Origin: Candidatus Nanoarchaeia archaeon | Lineage (GTDB): Archaea; Nanobdellota; Nanobdellia; Woesearchaeales; JANQNE01 | Reading direction: 5' to 3' | DNA length: 64,000 nucleotides | Assembly (NCBI GenBank): GCA_028279725.1 | Contig: JANQNE010000002.1 | Location: forward strand, 1-64,000 | Shown: piece by piece, positions 38,661 through 47,619 of the stretch | Layout: every line of letters starts with the position of its first letter | Numbering within the stretch: position 1 is the first letter of the stretch | Translations under genes and position numbers: made by a program | Notes under the pieces: model-generated | What the model was told of the DNA's origin: nothing | The model's input: the letters and a program-made list of their open reading frames with translations, nothing else | Database searches by the model: none

Positions 38661-41600
38661 TTAGTAGTTCTCATCCTGTTCTGATTCTATAGGTGTGTCT
38701 GGTGATCCTGTATCTGTCTCTCCATCTCCACTGCCGTCCAGATCTGTCTGATTGTCACTAGGTGTTGAAGGTGAGCTGTCGTTGTGCTCTTCGTAAAGCC
38801 TTCTATCTCTTTCTTCTGGTGATTCGTAGAAGAAATTGTAGTAGACAGCGCCTGCGATTATAGCAGCTTTAGTAAGAGCTGTAGCAGTTGTCCTTACAGG
38901 ATGTTTTTTGAAATTTGCAAGACTGAATCTTCCAGTCTCCTGATCATAAAATTCTCCTGCAAGCAATATTCCTGTCCCTTTTGCAAGTCCGCTCATAGCT
39001 TTTGCGATAGGGTTTTTGTTTTCAGCAAATTCTGAGCTTACCGGATTGATAAATTGATTATAATGTGACAGATTTTCTTTCTCTACAGGTGCAAGATCTG
39101 TTTCTGCGAAGAATGTAGGATAATCTGCTTTGATCTCTTCAAATCTAGCCTGCTGCTGCCTGAATCTTTTTGCAGCTTTCTCGACCTTTCCTTCCAAGAA
39201 CAGCTGTTTGTTCTTTTCAAGCTTTTCTTTCTCTTTTTTAGCTATCTTCTTCAGCTTGTCATTTTTCTTGCTGTCTTCAAGGCTTGAGTTTATCTCTTCT
39301 CCGGTCTTTTTCAGCTGTGTTTCATCTGCATTGTATTTTTTTGCTTCAGTTATCTTGTGTCCAGCTTTTTCATATTTCTCTTTGTTGATAAGCTGTCCGG
39401 CTTCTGCAATAAGCAAGTTTGATATGTCTCTTCCAAGAGAATCCCTTATCTCTGATGTTGATGAATGCTCTGCCATCTGCTCGTATTTTTCTATAAGATG
39501 GCCAACATCTGACCTTTTCTTCTCTTCTATGCTTTTGTTTACAGCTTCTGCTTTTTCTTTTGCAAGCTTTCCGAACTTTGAGCTGTATGTATCTATGTCA
39601 GGCCTTAGTTCAGCAGCTTTCTGGTATTTTTCGAAAGCAGCTTCAGTATCTCCGGCTTTTTCTAGCGCCTTCCCTTCTTTGTAGACCTGTCTTGCGAATT
39701 CTGACCTGATCTTCTTGTTTGCTCTTTTGTCTGCCCTGTTTTCAGGATTAAGCTCCTGGATCTTTTCGTTAAGATATTTAGCAGCTTCGAATTTCTTATC
39801 TTTTCTCAGCTCTTCTACCCTGTTACGTGCTTTTTCTGTGATCTTCTTATCGATAGAATGGTTCTGTCTTGTGACCATCGTTATAAGGTCTCTAATATTA
39901 TACTGTTTTGGAACAGCAACTTTCTGTGTTCTTTTATTCTCTCCCCTGTCAAACGGCCTAGGAGCTACTGTTATCTCTCCGTCGTCATTAGGAAGCATGT
40001 TGTTAAGATCGACAGGCTCTTTTCCTTCTCTGTCGAAGAAATACTTTTCATCTTTTCCTTTGAAGACTTCTGTGAGTATGTCTTCATCTCCGATGTAGTA
40101 TGCTGTATCAGGAAGTGCTCCATCTCCTATTACAACCTTTAGTGCTTTTTCAAATGTTATATGGTATTTAGATGAATCAATACCTGAGCTTAATTTTACG
40201 AAATTTCCTTCTGGATCTATGAATATCTCTGATAACTCTTCTTTGTCAAGATTTTTCTCGTATACTTTTACCCCTTCTTCTGACCATCCTTCTCTCTGAT
40301 TTCTTGTCGTATCAACTTTTGTAGCTTCTATTATTTCTCTGTCTATATCTTTGCCCTGGTTTTCCATCAAGAATGAATATGCTGCCCACATGGCAAGATT
40401 GTTCTGGCCTTTAGCTTTTCCGAGCTTTCCTTCCTTTAAAGCTTCCTGAGCATTCTTAAAATAGTGCTCTATCTCGTCGAAGTCAGCTTTTGACTGGAAC
40501 TCCTTGTAGTTTTCGATATTCTTTTCAATTGATGATACAGTCTCAACAACTTCTTTTTCAGCTGAGAAATCAGAACTTTTGTATGTATCTTTCAGGGTGT
40601 TAAGATCTTTGATAGCTTTCCCAAATACTTTTTTCTTCTCATCAGCTTCTGTTGCCGGGAGTTCTGAATTCTTATTTGCTTCTTCCAGAATCGTGCTTAA
40701 CTCATCATCTTTTTCCTGAGTAAATCTTCTGTAATCTTCCCCATATTCGATTATCTTCCTTACTTCTTCAGCATCTTTTTCTGACAGACTGATCATAGCT
40801 CTCTTGCTGTATTTTCCGTTATCTATGCTGTACCTGTATACTGCGATCCTGGCTTCATCTCCGTCGATGAATGTTGCAGTTCCTGCATGGTTAAGCTTTT
40901 TCAATGCTTCCATGCCTGCTGAGTCTGTCACTATATTTTTGCTTAGGATCTTGTGAACATTAAAATCATCAAGGACAGTCATGTCATCTTTTTCAGGAGG
41001 GAAATATCCTTCGATCTTCTCTCCTTTTTTCTCTTCATCTTTTATGATAGCTTCTCTTACATCTGTCTTAAGTGAATCATATTTTGCTTTTGTCCGCAGC
41101 ATCCTCTGGCTGTAAGCCTGCTTTGTCTGGTCCATCACATTATTGATCATGTCCTGAACCTCGTTGCTTTCTTTTCCAATAGAAACGACTAATCCTCCTT
41201 CTTCCTCTACAAATTCAGATGTAAGCTTAACATCTTTGTGGCCTTCCTCATCCCATGTGTATCTTTTGTCTGACTGGAGATAGATCTTTGTGTCTCCGAT
41301 ATAAGCTTCTTCTGGAAGAGTTCCTTTGATGCTTTTTACAGCATTTTCGATAGAACAAGTAACTTTTTCTCCGTCCGGGCCGATAAGAACTTCAACACTA
41401 TGATCATTAAGTTTTGTTATCTCTGCCTGTCTTGCTTTGCTCAGGCTTTTCAGATATTTTTCTCCAGCGTCCTGGATTATTGCCTGTTTTGGTTTTTGAG
41501 CAGTTGCTGTGTTCTGGTTTGGAGCGCCGTCAACATTGGCTGCAATGACTAAGGCTGCAGTAGTTCCTAGCTCTTTTTTATGTTCCCATGCTCCTTTTAG

Positions 41601-41747
41601 AATACTTTTTCCTGCGTCATATAATCTGCCTAAAAGCCCTTTAGCATCATAAGCGTGAGAATTACCAATAGCTCTGTCTTCTGTCATTGGGTTATAGTCT
41701 CTTGGCAGCATTTTATCTCCGAGTTTACAGCTGTAACTATTACCCAA
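38661..41747 (-). CDS. Large helical/TPR-like protein with C-terminal TM and acidic tail
   Basis: 1028 aa; EKAGDTEAAFEKYQKAAELRPDID TPR-like; TTATALTKAAIIAGAVYYNFFYE TM; ends SEQDENY. Start may be TTG 41747 or ATG 41711. Confidence 0.75.
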   Translation of the reverse strand: MGNSYSCKLGDKMLPRDYNPMTEDRAIGNSHAYDAKGLLGRLYDAGKSILKGAWEHKKELGTTAALVIAANVDGAPNQNTATAQKPKQAIIQDAGEKYLKSLSKARQAEITKLNDHSVEVLIGPDGEKVTCSIENAVKSIKGTLPEEAYIGDTKIYLQSDKRYTWDEEGHKDVKLTSEFVEEEGGLVVSIGKESNEVQDMINNVMDQTKQAYSQRMLRTKAKYDSLKTDVREAIIKDEEKKGEKIEGYFPPEKDDMTVLDDFNVHKILSKNIVTDSAGMEALKKLNHAGTATFIDGDEARIAVYRYSIDNGKYSKRAMISLSEKDAEEVRKIIEYGEDYRRFTQEKDDELSTILEEANKNSELPATEADEKKKVFGKAIKDLNTLKDTYKSSDFSAEKEVVETVSSIEKNIENYKEFQSKADFDEIEHYFKNAQEALKEGKLGKAKGQNNLAMWAAYSFLMENQGKDIDREIIEATKVDTTRNQREGWSEEGVKVYEKNLDKEELSEIFIDPEGNFVKLSSGIDSSKYHITFEKALKVVIGDGALPDTAYYIGDEDILTEVFKGKDEKYFFDREGKEPVDLNNMLPNDDGEITVAPRPFDRGENKRTQKVAVPKQYNIRDLITMVTRQNHSIDKKITEKARNRVEELRKDKKFEAAKYLNEKIQELNPENRADKRANKKIRSEFARQVYKEGKALEKAGDTEAAFEKYQKAAELRPDIDTYSSKFGKLAKEKAEAVNKSIEEKKRSDVGHLIEKYEQMAEHSSTSEIRDSLGRDISNLLIAEAGQLINKEKYEKAGHKITEAKKYNADETQLKKTGEEINSSLEDSKKNDKLKKIAKKEKEKLEKNKQLFLEGKVEKAAKRFRQQQARFEEIKADYPTFFAETDLAPVEKENLSHYNQFINPVSSEFAENKNPIAKAMSGLAKGTGILLAGEFYDQETGRFSLANFKKHPVRTTATALTKAAIIAGAVYYNFFYESPEERDRRLYEEHNDSSPSTPSDNQTDLDGSGDGETDTGSPDTPIESEQDENY

Positions 41748-41768
41748 ACACCTTCTATCTAGAACACC

Positions 41769-41784
41769 AATTTTAGCTAAAATT
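41769..41784. promoter_or_regulatory. Perfect 16 bp palindrome in promoter region of 1028 aa gene
   Basis: AATTTTAGCTAAAATT, between TATA (TTTATATATTAG, minus, ~41812-41823) and the gene start. Confidence 0.45.
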
Positions 41785-41860
41785 ATCTAAAGCTTATAGG
41801 TCTTAGGCAGAACTAATATATAAAGTTTTTGGTTTTGTTGTTATCTAGAAGTAGTAAATG

Positions 41861-43054
41861 TTATATTTCGTCCTTAAAACGCTTGTAGGAGTCTTCTAAT
41901 GCTTCTATTGCAGGGAGGGTCTTTCCTTCTAAGAATTCTAATGCTGCTCCTCCGCCTGTAGAGACATGGTCTATCTTGTGGTCCAGCTTTAGTTTTTCCA
42001 ATGCTTCTACGCTTTCACCGCCTCCGATTATTGTTTTTGCTTTTGATGCTGCAACTGCTTTTGCTATCTCATCTGTCCCTTTTGCAAATTTTTTGAATTC
42101 AAAAACACCCATAGGTCCGTTCCAGAAAACAGTTGATGCTTCTTTTATTATTTTTTTGAAGTCCTTGATAGTTTGCGGGCCTATGTCTAAGCCTAACCAG
42201 TTTGATTCTATGTGTTCAACTTTTACAGAATCTGCTTTTGCATCTTCATCAAACCTGTCTGCGATTATGCAATCAGTTGGCAGGATTATTTTTTTGTTCT
42301 TTAGAAGTTTTTTTGCAAGCTTTAATTGGTCATCTTCTACTTTTGAAAGCCCAGTGTCTAATCCTTTTGCTTTCAGGAATGTGTACATCATAGCTCCGCC
42401 GATAAGGATCTTGTCTGCTTTTTTCAGGAGGTTGTTTATTACTCCGATCTTGTCTGAAACCTTTGCTCCTCCAAGAATTACGATGAAAGGCTTTTTTGGT
42501 TCTTGTAGTAGTAGTGTAAGTGTGTTTATCTCTTTCTCCAGCAATGGGCCTGCGCAGCCCGGTATGTATCTTGTTATCGCGTGTACAGATGAATGTGCCC
42601 TGTGGGATGCTCCGAATGCATCATTCACATAGAAGTCTGCTAAGCTTGCTAATTCTTTTGCAAATGCTTTGCTGTCTTTTGTCTCTTCTTCATAGAACCT
42701 TAAGTTTTCTAAGAGCATTATGTCTCCTGCTGCAAGCTTATGGGTATTTTTTACCATGCCAGGACCTACAGTGTCGTGGAATTTCATCACATCTTTTTTT
42801 AGGATCTCACTTAATCTTTCTGCAACCTTGTTCATCTTTAGCTTAGGGATTACTTTTCCTTTTGGCCTTCCAAGATGAGACATCAGGATGATCCTTGCTT
42901 TATGTTTTATCAAGTAGTTTAAGGTGTCTAGTGATTTTCTTATCCTGCTGTCATTTAGAACCAGGCCTTTTTCATTTAAGGGAACATTGAAGTCTACCCT
43001 TACAAGAACTTTCTTATTGGTTATGTGGAAATCCTTTAGAGTGAAAAGACTCAT
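41861..43054 (-). CDS. pgk: Phosphoglycerate kinase
   Basis: KVLVRVDFNVPLNEKG, SHLGRPKGK, FYVNDAFGASHRAHSS, GGAKVSDKIGV, NGPMGVFE; start set by ATGA overlap with gap. Confidence 0.95.
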   Translation of the reverse strand: MSLFTLKDFHITNKKVLVRVDFNVPLNEKGLVLNDSRIRKSLDTLNYLIKHKARIILMSHLGRPKGKVIPKLKMNKVAERLSEILKKDVMKFHDTVGPGMVKNTHKLAAGDIMLLENLRFYEEETKDSKAFAKELASLADFYVNDAFGASHRAHSSVHAITRYIPGCAGPLLEKEINTLTLLLQEPKKPFIVILGGAKVSDKIGVINNLLKKADKILIGGAMMYTFLKAKGLDTGLSKVEDDQLKLAKKLLKNKKIILPTDCIIADRFDEDAKADSVKVEHIESNWLGLDIGPQTIKDFKKIIKEASTVFWNGPMGVFEFKKFAKGTDEIAKAVAASKAKTIIGGGESVEALEKLKLDHKIDHVSTGGGAALEFLEGKTLPAIEALEDSYKRFKDEI

Positions 43055-44061
43055 TTTTGCTTTGCGATCATCCTGACCATATCGATCATCCTGTTGGAAT
43101 AACCCCATTCATTGTCATACCACGCTACAACTCTAACAAAGTTTCCTTTTCCGCCAATAACTTTTGTAAGCTTTGAGTCGAAGATGGATGATGCAGGGTT
43201 TCCTAAGATGTCTGTAGATACAAGATCTTCTTCTGAGTATTCAAGGACTCCTTTGAGGTATCCTTTTGAAGCTGATTCCATAGCTTCGTTTATCTCTTCA
43301 GCTGTTACATCCCTGTTAAGCTCAACTATGAAGTCTGTCAGGCTGCCGCAGGGTACAGGAACTCTTACTGACATTCCGTCCATCTTGTCTTTCATCTCAG
43401 GGACAGCTAAAGCAGTTGCTTTTGTAGCTCCAGTTGATGTTGGGATAATATTTACTGCAGCTGCTCTTGATCTTCTAAGGTCTTTGTGAGGAGTATCAAG
43501 TATCCTTTGGTCTCCGGTGTATGCGTGTACAGTGTTCATGAATCCACGCTTTATTCCGAACCTGTCTTCAAGAACTCTTACTACAGGTGTCAAGCAGTTT
43601 GTTGTGCATGATGCAGTTGAGATTACGTCGTCTTTTTGACTGTAGTTCTTGTCATTTACTCCGATGACTATTGTGCTGACTGGGTCATCTCCTTTTGCTG
43701 GTGCAGAGATTATTACTTTCTTTGCTCCAGCTGTTATGTGTTTTGAAGCAAGCTCTTTTTTTGTGAAGAATCCTGTTGATTCGATGACTACATCTATCTT
43801 TAGTTTTTTCCAAGGAAGCTTTTCAGGGTCTTTTTCTGCTGAGACCTTTATCTCTTTGCCTCCGACAATCAAAGCGTCGTCTTTAGCTTCTACATCAGCA
43901 GGGAATTTTCCATGCACAGAATCATATTTTAACAGATTAGCCAGTGTTTTTGTATCTGTAAGATCATTTATAGCTACGAACTCTATGTCTTTATTCTTAA
44001 AACCAGCCTTCAGGACCATACGTCCGATACGGCCAAAACCATTGATTGCTACTCTAACCAT
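43051..44061 (-). CDS. gap: Glyceraldehyde-3-phosphate dehydrogenase, bacterial-type (class I)
   Basis: VRVAINGFGRIGRMVLKAG, ISTASCTTNCLTPVVRVL, RAAAVNIIPTSTGATKA, WYDNEWGYSNRMIDM. Confidence 0.95.
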   Translation of the reverse strand: MVRVAINGFGRIGRMVLKAGFKNKDIEFVAINDLTDTKTLANLLKYDSVHGKFPADVEAKDDALIVGGKEIKVSAEKDPEKLPWKKLKIDVVIESTGFFTKKELASKHITAGAKKVIISAPAKGDDPVSTIVIGVNDKNYSQKDDVISTASCTTNCLTPVVRVLEDRFGIKRGFMNTVHAYTGDQRILDTPHKDLRRSRAAAVNIIPTSTGATKATALAVPEMKDKMDGMSVRVPVPCGSLTDFIVELNRDVTAEEINEAMESASKGYLKGVLEYSEEDLVSTDILGNPASSIFDSKLTKVIGGKGNFVRVVAWYDNEWGYSNRMIDMVRMIAKQK

Positions 44062-44114
44062 ATTTGAACACCTCAGTTGAGAAAGTAATGTTTTTATTTA
44101 AAAACCTTTTGTAT

Positions 44115-45215
44115 TTAATAGGATAATTCTGGTTCTGGGAAAGGCTTTAGGTCGAGCTGGAATCTTGCTGCTCTTTTGACCAATCTACTGAGCTTATCTA
44201 ACCAACTTTTGTGCTCTCCGTTCAATAAGTCATCTATCATGCCTTCATCTTCTATAGTTCCATCGTAGTCGATACTTGAGTCTGAATGCCTGATCGGAAG
44301 TATAGTGAGTTTTGAGTTATCTCTGCAGAGCATCTTTGACAGGATCCCTGCTCCTTCTTTTATGGAAAGCTTTCCGCTTAAGTATCTTGTAAGAAGGCTT
44401 GGTGCATCAAACTGGGGGTATTTTTTCAGATTCTCCATAGTACTTTCCTGAACCATAGGAGAAAGCATCTTCCTTAAGCTGTAGCACGTGTTTATGAGAT
44501 TTAAGTCTAATCTTTTTGGATCTGCGAGAAGCATAGATGAGATCCTGTAGCCGTCTCTTTTTGTGAATATTGTCCTGAAGCCGTCTTTAAATTTATGTTT
44601 TGTATCGTTGATCAAGAAGAGGTATTTCCTGTGGAATGCGTGACGCCATTTAGGAAGCTCTTTCATGTTTGCGAAAGGAAAGACAATACCTGATCCTGGA
44701 ATATATTCTGCTGCGTTTCTTATGAACTCATCTATGCATTCTGTTGATGTTCCTGGTGAGTCAGATGCCATGAATAATGCGTAGTCGTTGTTCTTGTATG
44801 CTTCTGTGCTGATGTATCCTCTTAATCCATTAGCACAGATAGACGTCTGTTCTGCGTTTTTTCTTTCTACATTGAATTCGTGCAGAACATGATCTTCAAG
44901 AGGTTCGTACTGATTGATTATTTTGTATCTTTTTCTTGATGTTGCTATGAATGGATCAAGCCTTTCTTCTAATTTTTCCTGGTCTCCTACTATTACAATA
45001 TCATCTACAGAATCTGCGTTTTCTAGTTTCTCCATGGTGAACTGTATCAAAGGCTTTTGGGTAAATGTCTTTCTGTCAACCCTTGCCCTGAACTCTTTTA
45101 ATGGCTTGTAAGAATCATGCTTGTAATGATAGTGCTCTCTGTAGTCTCTTTCGATCATCTCCCTGTATTCTTTTGTTATAGGCTGCTGACCAGCCATCAG
45201 GACTACACTTACCAT
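44115..45215 (-). CDS. NTP-transferase (MobA-like/GT-A fold) family protein
   Basis: N-term VSVVLMAGQQP..., KPLIQFTMEKLENADSVDDIVIVGDQ, FMASDSPGT. Confidence 0.55.
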   Translation of the reverse strand: MVSVVLMAGQQPITKEYREMIERDYREHYHYKHDSYKPLKEFRARVDRKTFTQKPLIQFTMEKLENADSVDDIVIVGDQEKLEERLDPFIATSRKRYKIINQYEPLEDHVLHEFNVERKNAEQTSICANGLRGYISTEAYKNNDYALFMASDSPGTSTECIDEFIRNAAEYIPGSGIVFPFANMKELPKWRHAFHRKYLFLINDTKHKFKDGFRTIFTKRDGYRISSMLLADPKRLDLNLINTCYSLRKMLSPMVQESTMENLKKYPQFDAPSLLTRYLSGKLSIKEGAGILSKMLCRDNSKLTILPIRHSDSSIDYDGTIEDEGMIDDLLNGEHKSWLDKLSRLVKRAARFQLDLKPFPEPELSY

Positions 45216-45277
45216 ATTGAATTCCGAATAGAACTATCACCTTTATTGTGTTAATCAGGAGTTGTTTATAAGCTTTT

Positions 45278-45379
45278 ATACTTTCTTCACTTTTGCGACG
45301 AAAAAGCTACGTCACTCGCCAGAGCTCGTTCCTAAGTTTTTTGTCGTATTCATACTTTCTTCACTTTTGCGACGAAAAA
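45278..45379. repeat. 28 bp direct repeat flanking a palindromic spacer
   Basis: ATACTTTCTTCACTTTTGCGACGAAAAA at 45278-45305 and 45352-45379. Confidence 0.8.
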
Positions 45380-46291
45380 ACCTTCTGTGTCGTTGTCTTG
45401 AGGCCATAATCGCAGGCATTTCTTCACTTCTGGACTGTATTTTTTATCTTCAAATTCTGTTATTGCAGGAGATCTTTTTAATTTTAAGTTGATGTCTTGC
45501 AGTTTTGCATCTTTGAATTGTGAGAGCAGATGGTCAACGACTGCTTCGTCTTCTTCTGGCTCTAAAGAGCATGTAGAGTATACTAAAGTTCCACCTTTTT
45601 TCAGCATCTTGAAAGCAGTTGTGATTATTTGTTTTTGGATGCCGGCTAATCTTTTGATCATCGTCGGATTCCAGATGTTAATAGTCTTGTATGATTTTCT
45701 TATAGTGCCTGTTCCAGAACAAGGAGCGTCTACAAGAATCCTGTCGAACTCTAAGTTTTTGAACCACTGGCCCTGCATCAAAGTTATTATTGTGTTGCTG
45801 ATGCCCATCCTCTGGATGTTAATGCCTAGTGCAGCGATCCTTTCTCCTTTGTAGTCGTTTGCTATAAGAACTCCTTTGTTCTTCATGTACTGTGCTATCT
45901 GTGATGCTTTTGATCCTGGTGCTGCGCACATGTCCAATACTTTTTCTCCAGGCTTTGGGTCAAGGACAATAGGAGGGATCATGGAAGCAGCCTCCTGGAT
46001 GTAGATATATCCCAGGGTGTGTTCTGAAAGATTTCCTACATCTCTGCGCTCTCCTTCTATCCAGAACCCTTCTTTACACCAGGGAATCGGTGTTAGAGTC
46101 CAGCCTTTTTTTTCGATCCTCTCTCTTATGTCTTTTACTGAAGCTTTTAGGGTGTTTATTCTTATCGAACGCCTTAGAAATTCGAATGACCATTTAATGA
46201 ATTCGTCGTAGTTTGGGCATATAGACTTATATCTCTCTACGAATTTTGGCTTTAGGTCTGATTCATTCAGTTCAGATACTTTTTTCTTCAT
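45350..46291 (-). CDS. NSUN/Trm4-like RNA cytosine-C5 methyltransferase
   Basis: LDMCAAPGSKASQIAQYM, VDAPCSGTGT, VYSTCSLEPEEDE. Confidence 0.9.
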   Translation of the reverse strand: MKKKVSELNESDLKPKFVERYKSICPNYDEFIKWSFEFLRRSIRINTLKASVKDIRERIEKKGWTLTPIPWCKEGFWIEGERRDVGNLSEHTLGYIYIQEAASMIPPIVLDPKPGEKVLDMCAAPGSKASQIAQYMKNKGVLIANDYKGERIAALGINIQRMGISNTIITLMQGQWFKNLEFDRILVDAPCSGTGTIRKSYKTINIWNPTMIKRLAGIQKQIITTAFKMLKKGGTLVYSTCSLEPEEDEAVVDHLLSQFKDAKLQDINLKLKRSPAITEFEDKKYSPEVKKCLRLWPQDNDTEGFFVAKVKKV

Positions 46292-46341
46292 AATGCTTAG
46301 AGGGAGAGGTTAGTTAATATATGTTTTGGTTATAAATAGAA

Positions 46342-47619
46342 ATGGAAAAGCATTTAAGATTTTATGCCTTACCAGCTTGTATGAAAATAGAAGATCTACT
46401 TTTTGTAAATGATTTTACAGCTTTAGCTGTATGCGGATATTTTCTTAATAATGAGATTGTAAGCAAGAATGAGGGTGTTTTTGAGAGCGCTCTTTTGAAG
46501 AGAAACTATGGTTTTGGAAAGGCATCTATGTCTGATCTTACAAGGATGCTAGCTGCTTTAAACCCAAAACATTCTATTACACCTAAGGGTCTTGCAAGAA
46601 CCTTAGATAATCTTGTTGAACTGAATATACTGGGTATTGAGGATGGAGAAGAGATACATTCAGCAGATGAACCTTTTAACAGGAAAAGCTGGTATTACTC
46701 TTTTGTGCAGGACCCTAAGATTCAAGAGCTGATGCAGTACATAGTCCAGGCGAGTGTCAAGAACGGATTTGATTATAAGGCTTCTATAGGAAAGGCCTTT
46801 AGTGATGAGGGGAAAAAGCATAATGTTACACGGTGGGAGATATTGAAATTATTGGCTGATAAAAACAGCATGATAAACGAGATAGTCGAAAGTACTCCTG
46901 TTAAATATGATAATTTCTATTTTCATGCAAGACCTCTTGCAAAGGCAAAGCTTATTGTAGCTCCTTATCTTGGGACAGAGGATAGAAGAGCCAGATACTC
47001 TTTTACTGAAAAGGCTACTGAATTTGCAGAACAGACAGACGGCATGTATCCTCAGTATAATGAGAGGGTGAAGAAGATGAAGAAATACATACCTTTTGGC
47101 GCTGAGTTTACAAGGAAAGATGCTGCTTCTTTATTTCCTAAATTAAATGTGAAAACTGTAAACAGTTTTATGGCTAATCTTGAAGACAGAGGGATAATAT
47201 GTCAGGTCAATAAATCACAAGTCTCTAAAAAATTTAGGCTGAGCTCAAAAGGAAGAAGATTTTATCAGGATATCATATTGCCTGTGGAAAGTTATTTTTC
47301 AACTGGAAGAGTTCCTTCAGTAGATCCAGATATTGCGCTTTTAAGAAAAGCGCTAAAGAATGAAAGCAGCTATAATCCAAATATGAATACAATCTCTGAT
47401 GCGAAGAACCTTTTTCTTAATAATTCTTATTTGAGCGCTACAAGGCTGGCTGACAGGCTAGGTCTGGTCAAGGCTGACTGGGTGATAAGGGATCTGAAGA
47501 AAGATGCCTATATAGAAATTACAGGAGAGAAATCAGGGGCTTTTGAATATTATAGGGCTACAAAGCTTTTGAAGATTGAGTCTAAGATGAAGAAAAGCGC
47601 CATGAATAATGGCCACTAG
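46342..47619 (+). CDS. Winged-HTH-like regulator, 425 aa
   Basis: Multiple wHTH-like segments (MSDLTRMLAALNPKHSITPKGLARTLDNLVELNIL; RKDAASLFPKLNVKTVNSFMANLEDRGII). Confidence 0.55.
   Translation: MEKHLRFYALPACMKIEDLLFVNDFTALAVCGYFLNNEIVSKNEGVFESALLKRNYGFGKASMSDLTRMLAALNPKHSITPKGLARTLDNLVELNILGIEDGEEIHSADEPFNRKSWYYSFVQDPKIQELMQYIVQASVKNGFDYKASIGKAFSDEGKKHNVTRWEILKLLADKNSMINEIVESTPVKYDNFYFHARPLAKAKLIVAPYLGTEDRRARYSFTEKATEFAEQTDGMYPQYNERVKKMKKYIPFGAEFTRKDAASLFPKLNVKTVNSFMANLEDRGIICQVNKSQVSKKFRLSSKGRRFYQDIILPVESYFSTGRVPSVDPDIALLRKALKNESSYNPNMNTISDAKNLFLNNSYLSATRLADRLGLVKADWVIRDLKKDAYIEITGEKSGAFEYYRATKLLKIESKMKKSAMNNGH

Noticed and set aside
41861-43108. 18 aa N-terminal extension of Pgk in the track ORF
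   Set aside because: Overlaps the gap C-terminus in another frame; ATGA coupling at 43051-43054 indicates start MSLFTLKDF
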